DNA from: Veillonella parvula
GTDB lineage: Bacteria > Bacillota > Negativicutes > Veillonellales > Veillonellaceae
Length of the DNA stretch: 64,000 nt
Assembly: GCF_902810435.1 (NCBI RefSeq)
Contig: NZ_LR778174.1
Span: 1,534,501-1,598,500 of the forward strand
Direction: 5' to 3'
Positions 35,022 to 44,001 of this stretch are shown piece after piece. Every line of letters begins with the position of its first letter. The first letter of the stretch is position 1. The position numbers and the translations under genes are program-made. The notes under the pieces are model-generated. The model was given only the letters and a program-made list of their open reading frames with translations. It ran no database searches and had not been told where the DNA came from.

Positions 35022-36371
35022 TTATATAGCAAAATGTATGATGAAAGCAATGGTCATTACATACATAACAGGATGGATTTCCTTACGACGTCCTGTAATA
35101 AGTTTCACCAATGTATAAGAGATAAAACCGAAGGATAAACCTTGCGCAATACTGAAGGTAAGCGGCATAAGAAGAATCGTTAAAAATGCAGGCAACGCTT
35201 CCGTAAAATCACCGAAGTCGATATGCGTCACTTCACTCATCATAAATACACCTACGATAACGAGTACCGGAGCTGTTGCTTGAGCAGGTACCAATAAGAA
35301 TAATGGCGCAAAAAACAGAGCGATTAAATATAATATACCCGTTACGCATGCCGTAAGACCCGTACGTCCACCATCGGCAACAGCGGCCGCACTTTCAATA
35401 TAGGAAGTTACCGTAGACGTACCGATGATTGCACCGGCCGCGGCACCTATAGATGTACATAGTAATGCATGATTTAACCGTTTAAATTTACCGTCCGCAT
35501 CAACGAGATTCGCTTTTCGCGTGACACCGATAAGCGTACCGATGTTATCAAACATATCTACAATTGTAATAGAGAAAATAATAGACAAAAATCCATATTT
35601 AATAGCACTCATCACATCCAATTGAGCAAATGTATCCACAGGAAATGGCGGCACCAAGTTGAAAATATCCGCACTAGTTTCAGGGACCTTTGTATAACCG
35701 AAAATCATGGCCGCAACAGTCGTGATAATCATACCCAACAACAAACCGCCCCTCACCTGCTTGGCTAAGAGCACACTGGTGATGAGCAAACCGGCCAATG
35801 TCAACAATACCGCAGGATCCTGCATATTGCCAAGTGTTACGAATGTGGCCTTATCCGCTACGATAATATGAGCATTTTTAAATCCGATAAAAGCAATAAA
35901 GAGACCTATACCGACACCAATAGATGTTTTAAGTACCTTGGGAATACCGTCGATGATAAGATTCAAAATACGCGTTATTGTCAAAACAATAAAGACAGCA
36001 CCGGAAATAAATACGGCACCTAGTGCGGTCTGCCAGGTCAGTCCCATCGATCCGCATATGGTATAGGCGAAGAATGCGCTAAGTCCTAGTCCCGGAGCGA
36101 CGATAACCGGAACGTTCGCTACTAAACCGATTAAAATTGTCGTAAATGCGGTCGTCAAAATAACTGCCGCAACCGTACTTTCATGAGGCATACCGGATGC
36201 AACCAGCAAATTCGGTATAACCGCTAAAATATATACGGAAGCGATGAACATAGTTATGCCCGCAAAAATCTCGGTACGCACATTCGTACCATGCTGAGAC
36301 AGCTTGAAAAATTTATCAAGCCAGCACCGGTCCTGTCCGTGTCTCACACTCTCATTCGACATCGAATTCAT
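35022..36371 (-). CDS. AzgA/PbuG-type guanine/hypoxanthine permease (NCS2 superfamily)
   Basis: 449 aa with about 12-14 transmembrane segments. Typical AzgA blocks are TEIFAGITMFIASVYILAV, the GLGLSAFFAYT half-helix motif, and IVDMFDNIGTLIGV. Members import guanine, hypoxanthine or adenine with protons. The guanine-type riboswitch in its leader and the downstream guanine deaminase point to guanine (or hypoxanthine) as the substrate. ATG 36371 has AGGAGG 8 nt upstream. The leader of about 200 nt carries a promoter, an aptamer and an intrinsic terminator. PbuG/PbuO-like naming would also be acceptable. Confidence 0.9.
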   Translation of the reverse strand: MNSMSNESVRHGQDRCWLDKFFKLSQHGTNVRTEIFAGITMFIASVYILAVIPNLLVASGMPHESTVAAVILTTAFTTILIGLVANVPVIVAPGLGLSAFFAYTICGSMGLTWQTALGAVFISGAVFIVLTITRILNLIIDGIPKVLKTSIGVGIGLFIAFIGFKNAHIIVADKATFVTLGNMQDPAVLLTLAGLLITSVLLAKQVRGGLLLGMIITTVAAMIFGYTKVPETSADIFNLVPPFPVDTFAQLDVMSAIKYGFLSIIFSITIVDMFDNIGTLIGVTRKANLVDADGKFKRLNHALLCTSIGAAAGAIIGTSTVTSYIESAAAVADGGRTGLTACVTGILYLIALFFAPLFLLVPAQATAPVLVIVGVFMMSEVTHIDFGDFTEALPAFLTILLMPLTFSIAQGLSFGFISYTLVKLITGRRKEIHPVMYVMTIAFIIHFAI

Positions 36372-36399
36372 CTTACTTACCTCCTAACTTAAAGAGAAG

Positions 36400-36451
36400 A
36401 AAATAAATAAAAACGACTACAAGAGCATCACAAAATAGCTCTTGTAGTCGT
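36400..36451 (-). terminator. Riboswitch-controlled terminator before the purine permease
   Basis: 14-bp perfect stem (36438-36451 with 36413-36426), loop of 11 nt, then TTTTT on the minus strand. Its upstream arm includes the 3' strand of aptamer helix P1 (36441-36446), so aptamer and terminator cannot form together. Confidence 0.88.
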
Positions 36452-36504
36452 GAATATCGGTTCCCGCTAGAAAGCCTTGACCCATCATGTCAAGGGTATA
36501 CAAG
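36441..36504 (-). ncRNA. Purine riboswitch aptamer, guanine type
   Basis: Three-way junction read on the minus strand. P1 is CUUGUA/UACAAG (36504-36499, 36446-36441). P2 is CCUUGAC/GUCAAGG with 7-nt loop AUGAUGG. P3 is CGGGAA/UUCACG (one mismatch) with loop CCGAUA. J2/3 reads CUUUCUAG, keeping the conserved UUUCUA core, and its flanking G46-C53 pair is swapped to C-G, a covariation. J3/1 is A-C-U, where the C aligns with C74 that reads guanine. The GG of loop 2 and CC of loop 3 can make the kissing pairs. J1/2 is UAC instead of UAA. Direct overlap of P1 with the terminator predicts that ligand turns expression on. Confidence 0.82.
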
Positions 36505-36575
36505 GTATAGTCTTACTATGAAATTATATATATCAATTGTATAAAATATGTACCGAACAAATATGTCTTAGTTTA

Positions 36576-36604
36576 AGTATAAAATTATTTTTATATACTG
36601 TCAA
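36576..36604 (-). promoter_or_regulatory. Promoter of the riboswitch-permease-guaD unit
   Basis: Perfect TTGACA (36604-36599), 17-bp spacer, TATACT (36581-36576) on the minus strand. The transcript would start about 65 nt before the aptamer. Confidence 0.8.
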
Positions 36605-36633
36605 TAATAAATAATAAATAAACATCCTAACAA

Positions 36634-36655
36634 TGCGCCTCCCTCAGGAGGCGCA
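36634..36655 (-). terminator. Hairpin after potE, possible terminator
   Basis: Perfect 9-bp GC-rich stem TGCGCCTCC/GGAGGCGCA, loop of 4 nt, 12 bp after the potE stop. The minus-strand tail (ATTGTTAGG) is only weakly T-rich. Confidence 0.55.
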
Positions 36656-36666
36656 TCGTATAAAGA

Positions 36667-37986
36667 CTATTTCCCGAGATTTCGTTCCAAATCAAATCGG
36701 TCCGATACAAAGCCGTACAAGGTCCAGCCCGCAAAGGTTACAATGGCACCATATGTCATTGCTTCAAGACCGGATGCATATAGCGCATATAAGCTATAAA
36801 TGGAGCCAATGAAAGCGATAAAGGTTGTCCCCTTCAATTCGCCGCCACTGCGGCCCGTAGCTTTCATCAACACGATGATAGCCCCCATCGACAAGAGGTA
36901 TGGAATGATATTCGTTACAACCGCTAAATTAACGAGCGTTTCAAACTGTTCACTCAAAGATGGACTGATTGTCATCAAGCTGAGGAAGGATTGAATGATT
37001 GTAATCGTTACCATACCAACTACAGGTGCATCTTTAGATGTAATCTTGCTGAATAATTTAGGGAAATATCCTTCGTCCGCAGCACCTTTAAATACATTGG
37101 CAATGGTAAACTGCCATCCGAGTAAAGATCCGAAACACGACATAACCATAAGACCCATAACGATTTTACCGGCTACACCGTTAAACATGGATGCAAAGGC
37201 CAAACCAAACGGTGCATTACTGTTAACGAGTTCATTTGCAGGAACAATACCAAAGATCATATTGGTGGATACGATATAAATAACTGCAACCCCTAATGTA
37301 CCACCGAGAACTGCTTTCGGTACATTCTTTTCAGGATTATCTACGGCATCCGCATTTGCACAGGCGGACTCAAGGCCAAGAAATGCCCATAAAGTCATAG
37401 CGATGGAATTAGTTGCCGCTTCGCCGAACGGCATATTATTAACATTCCAGTTCGCCACATACATATCTGTTGAGAAATAAGCCCAACCGACTGTACTGAT
37501 TACGATAACCGGTGCAATAACACCCCATACCGTAAAGCTGGATACACGTCCCGTGATGCTGGCACCACCGAAATTCAACGTCGTCGCCAACCACAATGTG
37601 ACAATCGTATAAATACCGGTCAACAACGGAGTCAACGTAACATCTGCAAAGGTCGCCGCATAGCCTACGGCTGAAATAGCGATAGCAATATTGGCGATTA
37701 AAAGAGACACGCCATACGTATAATTCGCCATGAAGTTCCCCGCCTTGCCAAAGGAATATTCGGCATAACCGCCCATACCGCCGCCTTTACGACTGTACAT
37801 ACCGCACTTTGCAAAAGCATAGGCCAAACACATGGAACCTACAGCTGTAATCAGCCATGATACGATTGACAATGATCCTACCTGCGCCAATTTTGTAGGC
37901 AGCATGATAATACCTGAGCCCATCATATTTACAGCGGTCAAAATTGTAAGCTGCAATACGGACATCTTATTTTTGCCTGTACTCAT
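36667..37986 (-). CDS. potE: PotE-type amino acid/polyamine antiporter
   Basis: A 439-aa APC-superfamily transporter with 12 hydrophobic helices; the first carries NMMGSGIIMLPTKLA, the substrate-binding GSGI motif of APC antiporters. WAFLGLESACANADAVDNPEKNVPKA is the family block after helix 6 (here WAFLGLESACANADAV, then DNPEKNVPKA). Directly downstream of ornithine decarboxylase, it most likely swaps external ornithine for internal putrescine. AGGAGG precedes ATG 37986. It lies 62 bp after speF with no terminator, so the two form one unit. Lysine/cadaverine exchange (CadB) is less likely given its partner enzyme. Confidence 0.88.
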   Translation of the reverse strand: MSTGKNKMSVLQLTILTAVNMMGSGIIMLPTKLAQVGSLSIVSWLITAVGSMCLAYAFAKCGMYSRKGGGMGGYAEYSFGKAGNFMANYTYGVSLLIANIAIAISAVGYAATFADVTLTPLLTGIYTIVTLWLATTLNFGGASITGRVSSFTVWGVIAPVIVISTVGWAYFSTDMYVANWNVNNMPFGEAATNSIAMTLWAFLGLESACANADAVDNPEKNVPKAVLGGTLGVAVIYIVSTNMIFGIVPANELVNSNAPFGLAFASMFNGVAGKIVMGLMVMSCFGSLLGWQFTIANVFKGAADEGYFPKLFSKITSKDAPVVGMVTITIIQSFLSLMTISPSLSEQFETLVNLAVVTNIIPYLLSMGAIIVLMKATGRSGGELKGTTFIAFIGSIYSLYALYASGLEAMTYGAIVTFAGWTLYGFVSDRFDLERNLGK

Positions 37987-38048
37987 AGTTACCTCCTTTT
38001 ATCTTGTGTATTGTACCGCCGGAAAACCTCCGACGGTACACAGAGGAA

Positions 38049-40223
38049 TTATTTTTCAAATTCTTTTTTCAACACATAACCGAATGCTTTCTTCGTTCCA
38101 TCCGGCTGTTCCGTAATGTATACGCCTTGAATTTCCGGAGCAAATCCAGGTAATTTGTTGATGCCTTCTTCCAACGCCAAGAAGTAATCACAAGCAGTTT
38201 TTGACCAACATTCGCCCGGTTGTACGCACAATACCCCTGGAGGATAAGGAAGCGCACCTTCAAGAGCGATGCGCCCTTCCGCTTCGCTCAACGGTACAAG
38301 TTCACCTTTGCCGCGCTGGAATTCAAAATTAGCTTCCTGAGGATTCATAACATATTCCGGGAAGTAATCATATAAGAACAATCGTTGTTGCAAGATACTT
38401 ACATTCCGGTCTTTATAGAAGTCATGCATTTCCTGACATAGCTGACGAATGTGATATCCCTTGTATTTATCCAAGTGGCTGTAATAAATGGACGGCAATA
38501 CATCTTGCATAGGTGCATCAGCTTCAATCAATTGTTCAAATCGGACAAGTTGCGCCACTAAATCATCCATCTTCGTCTTTGTTTCCGCCGGTGTCATCAA
38601 GAACAGAATGGTATTCAAGTCACATTTTTCAGGAATGATTCCGTTTTCACGCAAGTAGTTTGCAAGAATATTGGCATGAATACCGAAATCTTCGTATTCA
38701 CCCGTTTCCACATTAATACCCGGTGTAATCAATTGAAATTTACAAGGATCTATGAAATATTGACCTTTGCCATAGCCTTTAAAGGAATGCCATTTCGCAT
38801 CCGGTTCAAATGCGAAGTAATCCACATCCTGTGCCATTTTCTTTGTGTCGCCGTCTTCCCACTTTTTACCATGTACAACCGGTGGTACTAACGGACGTAG
38901 ATATTTACAGTGTTTCAATACGGCTTTACGAGCTTCGATAACCGTTTCCACACATTCAATCCATAATTTTTTACCCGCTTCGCCTTCATGCATTTTTGCA
39001 TTTACGTCAAGGGCTGCAAACAACGGATAGAACGGTGATGTAGAGGCATGCATCATAAACGCATTATTCAAACGTTTATGATTTACATAGCGGTCTTGCC
39101 CCTTAATATGCTTATCCTTCTTATGAATCTGAGATGTCTGTGAGAAGCCCGCCTGCTGCTTATGAACGGATTGAGATACCAGGATACCAGGATCATCAGG
39201 ACCAAGTTCCAAAAGCAACGGACTGCAGTCTTTCATCATAGGGATAAACTGTTCATAGCCGACCCAAGCGGAATCAAAGAAGATATAATCACAGAGATGT
39301 CCGATTTTATCGACTACCTGACGCGCATTATAAATGGTCCCGTCATACGTTCCCAATTGAATAACCGCCAACCGGATAGGCCGCTTTGCCTTTGCTTTCT
39401 TAGGATCTTTTTCAGCAATCAGCTTGCGAATATATTTTTCATCAAAGCAATGTTCTAAGATACCGCCGATGGACCCGAACGGATTACGTGCCGTTTCAAG
39501 ATATACAGGTGTTGCGCCGGACATGACGAGCGACCCGTGACAAATCGATTTATGATTATTGCGATCGTATAAAACAATGTCCCCAGGAGTAAGTAATGCA
39601 TTTAACACGACCTTATTAGAAGATGATGTTCCGTTCAATACAAAATATGTTTTGTCCGCATTATACACCTGTGCAGCATGTTGCTGAGCCTCAACTGCGG
39701 AACCTTCATGAATCAGAAGATCACCTAACTTAACGTCCGCATTACAAAGATCGGCGCGGAATACATTTTCTCCGAAGAAATCATAGAAAGCACGTCCTGC
39801 AGGATGCTTGCAGAAGAATTGCCCCCCTTGATGCCCCGGGCAGTCAAATTGAGAATTACCGTCCTCTACGTAATTTGCCAAGGCCTGGAAGAATGGCGGT
39901 AACATAGATGCTTCATATTTTGCAGCAGCCGCTTCAATCTGTCGTTTATATAAATCAAAATTTGTAGTTGATCCGTCGATAACACGTTCCACCTTACCGA
40001 TAAAAGGAGAAATATCTACAGACTTATCAAACACAACCAAGAAAACCGGTATACCAAAGGATTGTACCAACTCATTTTCAAGTACATCTGTATCGGACTC
40101 GCTAATGACGATGGCCCCCACATCGGTAAAATCAGTTTGACTAAGCTCCACATTTGTACGCCCTTCCATAGAACCGAAGTAGAATTGCGCCTTATGAGAG
40201 AAAGCAATTTTTAAATGTTTCAT
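38049..40223 (-). CDS. speF: Ornithine decarboxylase (inducible, PLP-dependent)
   Basis: A 724-aa fold-I decarboxylase of the Orn/Lys/Arg group. It has an N-terminal wing domain (about 1-110), DCPGHQGGQFF, the cofactor site with FFDSAWVGYEQF, the Schiff-base Lys355 in SVHKQQAGFSQTSQIH, and NPFGSIGGI, which favours ornithine over lysine decarboxylases. It makes putrescine and CO2 from ornithine and consumes a proton, so it may raise pH. AGGAGG precedes ATG 40223. The unit speF-potE sits behind a long AT-rich leader. Veillonella near arginine-degrading, ornithine-releasing streptococci would benefit (inference). Confidence 0.93.
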   Translation of the reverse strand: MKHLKIAFSHKAQFYFGSMEGRTNVELSQTDFTDVGAIVISESDTDVLENELVQSFGIPVFLVVFDKSVDISPFIGKVERVIDGSTTNFDLYKRQIEAAAAKYEASMLPPFFQALANYVEDGNSQFDCPGHQGGQFFCKHPAGRAFYDFFGENVFRADLCNADVKLGDLLIHEGSAVEAQQHAAQVYNADKTYFVLNGTSSSNKVVLNALLTPGDIVLYDRNNHKSICHGSLVMSGATPVYLETARNPFGSIGGILEHCFDEKYIRKLIAEKDPKKAKAKRPIRLAVIQLGTYDGTIYNARQVVDKIGHLCDYIFFDSAWVGYEQFIPMMKDCSPLLLELGPDDPGILVSQSVHKQQAGFSQTSQIHKKDKHIKGQDRYVNHKRLNNAFMMHASTSPFYPLFAALDVNAKMHEGEAGKKLWIECVETVIEARKAVLKHCKYLRPLVPPVVHGKKWEDGDTKKMAQDVDYFAFEPDAKWHSFKGYGKGQYFIDPCKFQLITPGINVETGEYEDFGIHANILANYLRENGIIPEKCDLNTILFLMTPAETKTKMDDLVAQLVRFEQLIEADAPMQDVLPSIYYSHLDKYKGYHIRQLCQEMHDFYKDRNVSILQQRLFLYDYFPEYVMNPQEANFEFQRGKGELVPLSEAEGRIALEGALPYPPGVLCVQPGECWSKTACDYFLALEEGINKLPGFAPEIQGVYITEQPDGTKKAFGYVLKKEFEK

Positions 40224-40679
40224 GATGTGTTTCCTCCTAAATTATGTTAACAACGATAATTTAAAGAATATAACTTACACATAGGGTTGATTTATAAAAT
40301 TTATTAATGAATTCACCTTTACTAAATACACCTCCTTGTTTTAAAGGTAATTCACGTATCTATATTTCTATCTTAACATCTGAATTTTTCATTTAAAAGT
40401 GTTTAATTATACACATATATCATAATTATACATTGTGCATGATTTAAATGTATAATCTATACTATTACAGGTATGTGTAAATTTAATCACATATATCTCT
40501 ATAATATTGGAAAATCAACGATAAATACTATATATCCATGTTCTTTTATTTCATCACAAAGTAAATCAAAATTTTTTATGTATATCATAATGTAATCATA
40601 GATAATCCGTACACCATTTTTATATTGTATATCTAATCACACTTCATATATTTATTAATCAACATTATAAGAGTTGATA
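40224..40679 (-). promoter_or_regulatory. Long AT-rich leader and promoter region of speF-potE
   Basis: About 450 bp without a credible gene. Two TATAAT hexamers near 40400-40430 (contexts TGTGTATAATT and ATGTATAATT) are candidate -10 boxes. An inverted repeat (ATTATACATT 40425-40434, AATGTATAAT 40447-40456) overlaps one of them. Further down a strong AAGGAGG (about 40331-40337) precedes a 13-codon frame at 40275-40316, far from the speF start. Confidence 0.5.
40275..40316 (-). CDS. Possible 13-codon leader peptide upstream of speF
   Basis: GTG 40316 to TAA 40275 would encode MNSLINFINQPYV. A perfect AAGGAGG lies 14 nt upstream, which is long spacing; an in-frame GTG inside the Shine-Dalgarno would be too close. 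Leader peptides control speF in enterobacteria, but no sequence likeness to that peptide is seen. It is listed because a consensus ribosome site about 110 nt before the real start needs an explanation. Confidence 0.3.
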   Translation of the reverse strand: MNSLINFINQPYV

Positions 40680-40712
40680 AAAGCCCGTATCAAAGTGTTT
40701 GATACGGGCTTT
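40680..40712. terminator. Second terminator after lysS, symmetric
   Basis: 15-bp perfect stem AAAGCCCGTATCAAA/TTTGATACGGGCTTT, loop GTG. The minus strand continues TTTTATC; on the plus strand a run of eight T lies 8 bp further. It backs up the terminator at 40742-40775. Confidence 0.8.
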
Positions 40713-40741
40713 ATATCGATTTTTTTTGTATGCTAAACAGC

Positions 40742-40775
40742 AAAAAGCTCACCACCATACACGGTAGTGAGCTTT
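40742..40775 (-). terminator. Terminator of greA-lysS
   Basis: Stem AAAGCTCAC/GTGAGCTTT with an inner ACC/GGT pair, then TTTTT on the minus strand, 4 bp after the lysS stop. Confidence 0.9.
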
Positions 40776-40779
40776 AGAA

Positions 40780-42294
40780 TTAATCTTCTTCAGCTTCAAA
40801 ATGCTTAGGAGCTTCTGGTTTCATCAATGGGAACAATAATACATCTCGAATAGATGCAGAGTCTGTTAAGAACATAACAAGACGGTCGATACCAACACCA
40901 AGACCAGCTGTTGGAGGTAAACCGTATTCAAGAGCTGTAACGAAGTCTTCATCCATGCGGTGAGCTTCATCATCGCCCGCTTCACGTTCTTTTAATTGAT
41001 CCAAGAAACGTTGTTTTTGGTCGATTGGATCATTTAACTCGGAGAAGCCATTTGCCAATTCACGACCATAGATGAAAGCTTCAAAACGTTCTGTAGCCAA
41101 TGGATTTTCACGACTTGCTTTAGCAAGTGGAGAAATCTCTTTAGGATGACCATATACGATAGTTGGCTGAATCAAGTTTTCTTCTACATAATCTTCGAAG
41201 CAAAGATTTAAGATTTTACCAATACCATCATTTTCTGTGTATTCTACATTTAAGCGATCAGCAATAGCACGAGCTTCTTCTATAGTTGTGACTGCATCAA
41301 AATCTTCACCAGTGTATTTTTTTACACCTTCAGCCATTGTGATACGATTCCAAGGAGGAGTCAAATTAATTTCTGTACCTTGGTATGTAATTTCTTGTGT
41401 ACCAAGTACTTCTTGAGCACAGTAGGACACAAGATTTTCTGTTAAGCGAATGGCATCCTCTACATCGCCATAGGCTTGGTACGATTCGATAGTAGTAAAC
41501 TCTGGATTATGACGATTATCGATACCTTCGTTACGGAAGCAACGGTTCATTTCGAACACGCGGTCCATACCACCAACGATTAAACGTTTGAGATACAATT
41601 CTGGTGCAATACGCATGTAAATATCGATATCAAGCGCATTATGGTGAGTGATAAATGGACGTGCAGCAGCCCCACCAGGGATAGCATGCATCATCGGTGT
41701 TTCCACTTCCATGAAGCCATCACGCATCATGTATTCGCGAATCTTAGCAACGATTTGAGAGCGTTTTACAAATGTATCACGCACTTCAGGATTTACAATC
41801 AAATCAACATAGCGTTGACGGTAACGAAGTTCTGTATCCTTTAATCCATGCCATTTTTCTGGTAATGGACGTAAAGACTTAGATAACAATGTTAATTTGT
41901 TAACTTTAATGGTAACTTCACCGGTATGTGTTTTAAATACGTGACCTTCTACGCCGATGATATCACCGATATCAAGCATTTTAACGTATTTATAAGCATC
42001 TTCGCCCAATACATCTTTACGGAAGTATACTTGAATATCACCTGATTTATCACGAATATTCGCAAATGCCGTTTTACCATGGGAACGGATTGTCATCAAA
42101 CGACCTGCAATAACTACAGGCTGACCATCATATTTCAAGAAGAAGTCTTCTTTAATATCTTTTGCGTAATCTTTTACGACAAAACGTTGGCCAAATGGGT
42201 AAATACCATCAGCTTCATATTCGGCTAATTTATCGCGGCGAATTTGCATTTGCTCATTCAGCTCTTCTTGTACATTTTTAATTTCTTCACTCAT
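40780..42294 (-). CDS. lysS: Lysyl-tRNA synthetase, class II
   Basis: 504 aa. An OB-fold anticodon-binding domain (about 55-150; [20 protein letters not shown]) is followed by the class II core with motif 2 [17 protein letters not shown] and motif 3 [14 protein letters not shown]. It charges tRNA-Lys. ATG 42294 has GAGG 7-8 nt upstream. It lies 29 bp after greA, in one transcript, an arrangement seen in many Firmicutes. Two hairpin terminators follow. Length and motifs are standard; no T-box leader is present. Confidence 0.97.
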   Translation of the reverse strand: MSEEIKNVQEELNEQMQIRRDKLAEYEADGIYPFGQRFVVKDYAKDIKEDFFLKYDGQPVVIAGRLMTIRSHGKTAFANIRDKSGDIQVYFRKDVLGEDAYKYVKMLDIGDIIGVEGHVFKTHTGEVTIKVNKLTLLSKSLRPLPEKWHGLKDTELRYRQRYVDLIVNPEVRDTFVKRSQIVAKIREYMMRDGFMEVETPMMHAIPGGAAARPFITHHNALDIDIYMRIAPELYLKRLIVGGMDRVFEMNRCFRNEGIDNRHNPEFTTIESYQAYGDVEDAIRLTENLVSYCAQEVLGTQEITYQGTEINLTPPWNRITMAEGVKKYTGEDFDAVTTIEEARAIADRLNVEYTENDGIGKILNLCFEDYVEENLIQPTIVYGHPKEISPLAKASRENPLATERFEAFIYGRELANGFSELNDPIDQKQRFLDQLKEREAGDDEAHRMDEDFVTALEYGLPPTAGLGVGIDRLVMFLTDSASIRDVLLFPLMKPEAPKHFEAEED

Positions 42295-42323
42295 GTTATC
42301 GCCTCTTTGTCGGTAATTGTAAA

Positions 42324-42797
42324 TTATTGGATTGCTAACACTTTGAATGTTACAGGACCATCTGGTGTGGAAACCTCTACTTCATCGCCCTTACGTTTAC
42401 CCAAAATAGCTTTACCTACAGGAGATTCATTAGAGATACGATTGTTAAATGGATCCGCTTCAGAGGAACCAACGATAACATATTCCAATTCATCGTTGTA
42501 CATAGTGTCAAGTACAGTAACTTTACTACCTACAGATACAACGTCACCTTTTACAGATTCATCGATGATCTTCGCAGTGTTAATCTTATTCTCTAACTCT
42601 ACAATATGACCTTCAATAAAAGCTTGTTCATTTTTTGCATCATCATATTCAGAGTTTTCACTGATATCGCCATATTCAATAGCAGTTTTAATACGTTCAG
42701 ATACTTCAATACGGCGTACAGATTTATAGTACGCTAATTCTTCTTCTAACTTCTTTAAACCTTCGGCGGTGAGTAATGTTTCTTTTACGTCTGCCAT
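42324..42797 (-). CDS. greA: Transcription elongation factor GreA
   Basis: 157 aa. The N-terminal coiled coil (about 10-75) has its acidic tip in [18 protein letters not shown], whose Asp and Glu enter the RNA polymerase secondary channel to trigger transcript cleavage. The C-terminal FKBP-like domain (about 80-157) includes [21 protein letters not shown] 42797 follows a G-rich ribosome site (GTGGGG). Its leader has a consensus promoter and then a terminator before the gene, suggesting attenuation. It is followed by lysS. Confidence 0.97.
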   Translation of the reverse strand: MADVKETLLTAEGLKKLEEELAYYKSVRRIEVSERIKTAIEYGDISENSEYDDAKNEQAFIEGHIVELENKINTAKIIDESVKGDVVSVGSKVTVLDTMYNDELEYVIVGSSEADPFNNRISNESPVGKAILGKRKGDEVEVSTPDGPVTFKVLAIQ

Positions 42798-42825
42798 GGG
42801 TACCCCACTCTTTCTACATATAAAT

Positions 42826-42859
42826 AATAAGAAAAAGTGTCATAATAAGATGACACCTT
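42826..42859 (-). terminator. Terminator/attenuator in the greA leader
   Basis: Stem GTGTCAT/ATGACAC (42837-42843, 42850-42856), loop of 6 nt, then TTTTTCTTATT on the minus strand. It lies between the consensus promoter at 42887-42915 and greA, so transcripts from that promoter must pass it. It also lies downstream of dusB and may end that transcript. Confidence 0.85.
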
Positions 42860-42886
42860 ATCTCTTGTTTCTAAATTATCTCAATC

Positions 42887-42915
42887 ATTATATAAAAATA
42901 CTATTTATTTGTCAA
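42887..42915 (-). promoter_or_regulatory. Consensus promoter of greA-lysS
   Basis: TTGACA (42915-42910), 17-bp spacer, TATAAT (42892-42887): a perfect sigma-A promoter, 6 bp after the dusB stop codon. Confidence 0.88.
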
Positions 42916-42920
42916 TCTGA

Positions 42921-43907
42921 CTACCCTTCGGACAGTATTTTGCGATATGATTCTAGCTCATTGTGAAAGCTCGTTACAGTATGAATTGTATTCACTCGAT
43001 TGCGCCAATATGCAGATTCCGGAAGTCCCTTCATATACCAGCCCGCATGAGTGCGTATCTCCTTAACGGCCATACTTTCACCCTTGTATTGGCATAACAA
43101 GTCAAAATGCTTTAATAACATATCTAGACGCTCTATATCGGTCGGAGCCGGCAATACTTCACCAGTGGCTAAATAATGATGAATACGACCAAAGATCCAA
43201 GGATTCCCCTGTGCACCACGGCCTACCATTACAGCATCACAACCGGTTTCATCAAGCATTTGCTTAGCATCTTCAGGATTCACTATATCTCCATTGCCAA
43301 GTACGGGTACAGATACCGCTTCTTTCACAGCCTTAATATAAGACCAGTCCGCATGTCCACTATACATTTGCTCCTTTGTACGCCCATGTACGGCTATAGC
43401 AGCCACACCTGTAGACTCAATGCGTTTTGCAAAATCCACAACATTAATAGAGTCACTATCCCAACCGATACGCATTTTTACAGTAACAGGTACATCAACA
43501 GCCTCAACAGCGGCTTCTGCAACACGTGCCGCTAGATCAGGATTTTTCATAAGTGCCGAACCATCGCCAGAGGTAACTACCTTTTTTACAGGACAGCCCA
43601 TGTTTATATCTACAATATCGGCACCCGCATCGGCCACAACCTTAGCCCCCAAAGCGATTGCTTCTGGATTAGAGCCAAAAATTTGCATGGATACAGGACG
43701 TTCTGCCTCTTCAATGCGCAATAATTCATGAGTACGTTCATTCTTATATTTAATGCCCATAGCACTGACCATTTCGGTACATACCAAGGCTGCACCTTGT
43801 TCTTTGGCCAGTAGTCGATACGCAATATCGCTAACCCCTGCCATAGGCGCTAATATGGCTTGACCATCAATTTTGACAGCCCCAATTTGCCACTGTTTAT
43901 TATTCAT
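42921..43907 (-). CDS. dusB: tRNA-dihydrouridine synthase
   Basis: A 328-aa FMN TIM-barrel enzyme: ILAPMAGVSDIAYR near the N-terminus, the catalytic Cys in DINMGCPVKKV, VKMRIGWD, and the FMN phosphate site VMVGRGAQGNPWIF. It reduces uridines in the tRNA D-loop. ATG 43907 has AAGGGA about 11 nt upstream. It follows coaX across a terminator, so it may depend on readthrough or on a weak promoter at the coaX 3' end. DusB is the usual Firmicute member; specificity for particular positions is not evident. Confidence 0.94.
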   Translation of the reverse strand: MNNKQWQIGAVKIDGQAILAPMAGVSDIAYRLLAKEQGAALVCTEMVSAMGIKYKNERTHELLRIEEAERPVSMQIFGSNPEAIALGAKVVADAGADIVDINMGCPVKKVVTSGDGSALMKNPDLAARVAEAAVEAVDVPVTVKMRIGWDSDSINVVDFAKRIESTGVAAIAVHGRTKEQMYSGHADWSYIKAVKEAVSVPVLGNGDIVNPEDAKQMLDETGCDAVMVGRGAQGNPWIFGRIHHYLATGEVLPAPTDIERLDMLLKHFDLLCQYKGESMAVKEIRTHAGWYMKGLPESAYWRNRVNTIHTVTSFHNELESYRKILSEG

Positions 43908-43927
43908 ATAATTCTATTTCCCTTAAT

Positions 43928-43953
43928 AAAAAAGGTACAGCATAAGCTGTACC
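43928..43953 (-). terminator. Terminator of birA-coaX
   Basis: Perfect stem GGTACAGC/GCTGTACC (43934-43941, 43946-43953), loop ATAA, then six T on the minus strand. Confidence 0.92.
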
Positions 43954-44001
43954 CGAATGTACACTACTTCGTTACCTATACGTAACTATATTATAGTAGC
44001 A

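Noticed and set aside
36438-36504. ykkC-type (guanidine/PRPP/ppGpp) or preQ1 riboswitch before the permease
   Set aside because: The segment UCUAGCGGGAACC recalls those families, but their other conserved blocks are missing, while the three-way junction and core bases fit the purine class.
43990-43995. Promoter of dusB upstream of the coaX terminator
   Set aside because: TATAAT is present, but there is no -35 or extended -10, so a leader-attenuator model like that of greA is not supported here.
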